From: JAHEEM01 sp036396795
GTDB taxonomy: Bacteria; Pseudomonadota; Gammaproteobacteria; Steroidobacterales; Rariloculaceae
DNA: 64,000 nt
Assembly (NCBI GenBank): GCA_036396795.1
Contig: DASWKF010000017.1
Location: 155,339 to 219,338 of the forward strand
Reading direction: 5' to 3'
In this document: in pieces, positions 61,468 through 64,000 of the stretch
How positions within the stretch are numbered: the first letter of the stretch is position 1
Layout of the letters: each line of letters opens with the position of its first letter
Translations under genes and position numbers: made by a program
Notes under the pieces: generated by a model
What the model was told of the DNA's origin: nothing
Seen by the model: the letters and a program-made list of their open reading frames with translations, nothing else
Databases searched by the model: none

Positions 61468-61674
61468 ATGACCGACAAGAACAAGCAAGCTTACTATCAC
61501 GTCACAGCCGTCGGGAGCGTCGAGGGGCCGGTAGGCATGGATATCGGCATTTGGCTGCACTTCGACACGGACCAAGGCAAGGTCAAGCTCAAGCTGTCGC
61601 ATGAGGATGCCGCGGAGCTCAAACGCAAGCTCGAGCAGGAGAAATCGATCGGGGCGGCAAAAGCACCTAGCTGA
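61468..61674 (+). CDS. Small protein of unknown function
   Basis: A 68-residue cytoplasmic protein from an ATG with a strong GGAGGAAAG site. It starts MTDKNKQAYYHVTAVGSVEG and has GMDIGIWLHFDTDQGKVKL followed by a charged helix (EDAAELKRKLEQEKSIG). The ribosome site and composition argue for a real gene. No family recognised. Confidence 0.7.
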   Translation: MTDKNKQAYYHVTAVGSVEGPVGMDIGIWLHFDTDQGKVKLKLSHEDAAELKRKLEQEKSIGAAKAPS

Positions 61675-61719
61675 AGCCGCCCATGAACGCGGTTCGCTGA
61701 ATGCAAGATTTCACCCGCC

Positions 61720-62286
61720 TCAGCGGCAGGCGGCAACGCTATAGACCTTGGCGTCGTATGCCCCGTGCCGCGAGAGTATTGCGATTGCCTCCTGCTCGCG
61801 CTCCACGTCGTTGGTGCGGACGAAAAGCAGCAGATGCCCTTCGTCCACCTGTTCCTCCAGATAATTGGCGTCACTCTTGTGAATGATCAAGCCCATGGCG
61901 GCTCCGGCAGCGCCGACTGCCGCGACTCCGCTGACGGCGGCAAGCGCCGCGCCGCCGAGCACGGCCGCGGATGCGACGGCGGCGCCCGCCGCGGTCGTGA
62001 CGCCATAAAAGAAAAGGCCCCCGAGCAAAGCGTGGAGGGTGTCGTCGACGGATTCGTTGGCAACGAAGGCGGTGCAGGGCGCTTTCGCGGAAGACGCAAA
62101 CTCGTTCGTACGGACGTAGAAGTCTCCCAAGGCCCGCTGAACGGTGTGCTCTCCGGCAAGGAGACCGATCTCGGACCGGGAGAAACCCTCGTCGACCAGC
62201 TCGTCAATCGCCGCTTTCAGGTGATCGACGTCGAAAAATATTCCAACCGTCTCGCGAACGCCCGCGGCACCGCCGTCCTTTCCCAT
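61720..62286 (-). CDS. Glycine-zipper stress-protein-like membrane protein
   Basis: The 188-residue protein starts at an ATG with AAGGAGCGGAGC upstream. Its first half resembles general-stress proteins of the YflT/GsiB-like kind (VGIFFDVDHLKAAIDELVDE, GFSRSEIGLLAGE). A long Ala/Gly-rich segment follows (TTAAGAAVASAAVLGGAALA and SGVAAVGAAGAAMGLIIH), which would form glycine-zipper membrane helices, and a C-terminal domain with HLLLFVRTNDVEREQEAIAI. It is probably a stress-related membrane protein; details unknown. Confidence 0.8.
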   Translation of the reverse strand: MGKDGGAAGVRETVGIFFDVDHLKAAIDELVDEGFSRSEIGLLAGEHTVQRALGDFYVRTNEFASSAKAPCTAFVANESVDDTLHALLGGLFFYGVTTAAGAAVASAAVLGGAALAAVSGVAAVGAAGAAMGLIIHKSDANYLEEQVDEGHLLLFVRTNDVEREQEAIAILSRHGAYDAKVYSVAACR

Positions 62287-62406
62287 GCTCCGCTCCTTAG
62301 AATTTAGGGCTCAACCTCGTCAAGCAACGATTATTCCTCGGCTCATGACGCGACGCCATGCCATGCGTGCATGCTCGGCCCTAGCTGTGGAAATTACCTA
62401 CCCGAG

Positions 62407-64000
62407 CTAGAGCAAATTGGTCGGCGGCATACTTCGAAGAACGGGAAACCAGTCACCGACCAGAGCCGCCGGCCAGGGAACGTTGAGCGCGTAATGAAAC
62501 AGCAGGTACCACGCCGTCCAGGTCAGCGCGCCCACGGCAAGCGCCGTGGGCCACGTCTCCCGCCCTTCGGTGCGCATGTAGCCGACCAGAAATACCAGCA
62601 GCGCCGGAAGCAGGCCGACGACCGTCGCGGCGACGACGACGAACAAGCACCAAGCGAAATACGCCAGTACACGCCGCCGCAGCGCTTGCACCGGAATGCC
62701 GGAGAAATCGGCTTCCAGATCCATGGCGGGCGAGCTTTCTCGGCCGCTGCCCGCTGCCGGCGACGCCGGACGAAGTCGCATGCACGTCGTCGCGAACAGC
62801 TGCGCGCCGACAAACAGGATTCCGGCGGAGCCCACGACCTCGGGTATGAGCCGTGCGCCGAAGCCCCATTCCGAGGACATCACGATACAGGCGAGGAAGA
62901 ACGCGCCGACCGCGGCCGTGAACCAGAAATCGCGGTCGATGCTGCCGGCCTGAAAGCGGAGCTCCAAGGTCGATTTGCGCTTGCCGCGGCGCAAGGCGCC
63001 GGTCAGCAACGGTCTGGCGATGCCGTAGAGCGTGATCGCGAATACGGCGAGCACGATCGGGCGAAACAGCCAATCCGTCTCATAGCGCTGCAAGGAGATG
63101 AACATGTAGCGTTCGATCAAGCCGCCGAGCACGAATCCGAGCAGCAACGGCGGGCGCGGCCAATGGACCCGCTTCATGATCCAACCGAGCATGCCGAAGC
63201 AGAGCAGCACGACGATGTCGCCCCATTGGCGGCTGCCCTGGAACGCGCCGATGAAAGTCACGGACAGCACGACGGGTGCGAGTATCCCGATGCGAACTCG
63301 AGCGATGCTCGCGAGCTGATTCGCAAACGCGAAGCAGATGCCCGCACCCAGAATATTCGCGATCGCGACGGTCCAGACGAGCGTGTACGTGACGTCGAGC
63401 CGGGAAGACAGCATGTCCGGCCCCGGCGTGATCCCATGGATCAGAAACGCGCCGAGCAGCAGCGCCATCGAAGCGGTCGCGGGCACGCCGAAAGCGATGG
63501 TCGACACTAAGGCGCCGCCTTCCTTGGCGTTATTGGAGCTCTCCGGAGCGATGACACCGCGCACATCGCCCTTACCGAAGGTCTCGCTCGCGCCTTTCTC
63601 CGAGCGTAAGGCATGGCCGTAGGCAATCCAGTCGATGACGGACGCACCGATTCCCGGAACGGCGCCGAGGACGGCGCCGATGGCCGAGCCGCGAATGACG
63701 AGAAAAAAATGCCGAAAGGTGTCCTTGATCCCGTCGAGCTGCTCGAAATATCTCGTTCGCAAAGGTCCCGACGGCGGCGGGCGCCCGGCGATCGCCATGT
63801 CCGCGAGCTCCGGGATGGCGAACAAGCCCAAGGCGAGCGGCACCAGCGGAATGCCGTCTAGCAGATACAGCGTGCCGAAAGTCCAACGTTCGATCGCCGT
63901 GTTCGGCTCCTCGCCGGTCGTTGCCACCATGACGCCGAGCGCGGCCGCGGCCAAGCCTTTGAGTCGCGCGTTGCCGCTCAGCACACCGACCAGCGACAGC
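62407..64000 (-). CDS. Tripartite tricarboxylate transporter permease, TctA-TctB fusion, N-terminus cut by window edge
   Basis: The frame enters at the right edge (LSLVGVLSGNARLKGLAAAA is typical internal TctA sequence), so roughly the first 130 residues are missing. About 530 residues are visible. TctA marks are WTFGTLYLLDGIPLVPLALG, VPGIGASVIDWIAYGHA, GVIAPESSNNAKEGGALVST, and IAFGVPATASMALLLGAFLI. After a basic linker (GALRRGKRKSTLELRF) there is a second set of four membrane helices with the TctB pattern (FWFTAAVGAFFLACIVMSSE, VGLLPALLVFLVGYMRTEGR). The two permease subunits are thus fused. The binding protein (TctC) is not in the window. Confidence 0.9.
   Translation of the reverse strand, partial: LSLVGVLSGNARLKGLAAAALGVMVATTGEEPNTAIERWTFGTLYLLDGIPLVPLALGLFAIPELADMAIAGRPPPSGPLRTRYFEQLDGIKDTFRHFFLVIRGSAIGAVLGAVPGIGASVIDWIAYGHALRSEKGASETFGKGDVRGVIAPESSNNAKEGGALVSTIAFGVPATASMALLLGAFLIHGITPGPDMLSSRLDVTYTLVWTVAIANILGAGICFAFANQLASIARVRIGILAPVVLSVTFIGAFQGSRQWGDIVVLLCFGMLGWIMKRVHWPRPPLLLGFVLGGLIERYMFISLQRYETDWLFRPIVLAVFAITLYGIARPLLTGALRRGKRKSTLELRFQAGSIDRDFWFTAAVGAFFLACIVMSSEWGFGARLIPEVVGSAGILFVGAQLFATTCMRLRPASPAAGSGRESSPAMDLEADFSGIPVQALRRRVLAYFAWCLFVVVAATVVGLLPALLVFLVGYMRTEGRETWPTALAVGALTWTAWYLLFHYALNVPWPAALVGDWFPVLRSMPPTNLL

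Noticed and set aside
62371..63510. 379-codon plus-strand frame under the TctA-TctB gene
   Set aside because: Antisense to a membrane protein gene; product is almost all Arg, Gln, Glu, Asp and His, the expected mirror of hydrophobic codons.

Overview
The window is 64 kb of GC-rich, densely packed bacterial chromosome. I find no rRNA, tRNA, insertion sequence, prophage, plasmid function or CRISPR array. Gene order points to a Gammaproteobacterium: ffh-rpsP-rimM-trmD-rplS with a CorC-like gene beside it, bepA/bcp/gcvR/dapA followed by a BamC-like lipoprotein gene, and a nudJ-mnmA-purB neighbourhood. TRAP and TTT solute transporters, a gentisate ring-cleavage operon and a molybdenum hydroxylase suggest an aerobic heterotroph of environmental type. 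The exact order cannot be settled by eye; Steroidobacterales/Woeseiales-like lineages are a guess.

Layout, 1-30 kb. A CHASE2-domain Ser/Thr kinase is cut by the left edge and diverges from radA. Next come a CorC/CNNM protein, ffh, and the rpsP-rimM-trmD-rplS operon. A four-gene TRAP transporter with a TPR lipoprotein (TatT type) follows rplS after 8 bases. Then sppA and hslR meet a leftward SUF Fe-S operon (iscR-like regulator, sufB, C, D, S, U, T, then sixA). Its promoter carries an IscR-type site. After it lie class I fructose-bisphosphate aldolase, bepA, bcp, gcvR, dapA, a miniature BamC-like lipoprotein, and an MNIO (DUF692) enzyme with its DUF2063 partner.

Layout, 28-50 kb. A seven-bladed FG-GAP propeller lipoprotein has a possibly structured leader. 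It is followed by yceI, a lone xanthine-dehydrogenase-type large subunit, a gentisate operon (fumarylpyruvate hydrolase, gentisate 1,2-dioxygenase, maleylpyruvate isomerase), two small secreted proteins and a split xdhC pair. Then come an FtsX-type permease, rpe, a bifunctional aspartokinase/homoserine dehydrogenase directly followed by thrC (no thrB), a NERD protein, tatD and several small envelope or hypothetical genes.

Layout, 50-64 kb. Leftward genes are purB, a hypothetical, a NudJ-like Nudix gene, mnmA, acnA and a Tat-exported TRAP binding protein. Rightward are fumC, a NudL-like Nudix gene, mazG and a 68-residue protein. A glycine-zipper stress protein and a TctA-TctB fusion, cut by the right edge, close the window.

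Most of the window is housekeeping. The parts that repay a second look are the CHASE2 kinase, the TPR-associated TRAP operon, the SUF operator, the MNIO pair with no visible precursor peptide, the trimmed BamC, the propeller lipoprotein and its leader, the missing thrB, the TctA-TctB fusion, and two sharp AT-rich islands in front of genes. I did not find a wholly new multi-gene system that I could defend from sequence alone; the MNIO pair is the closest candidate.
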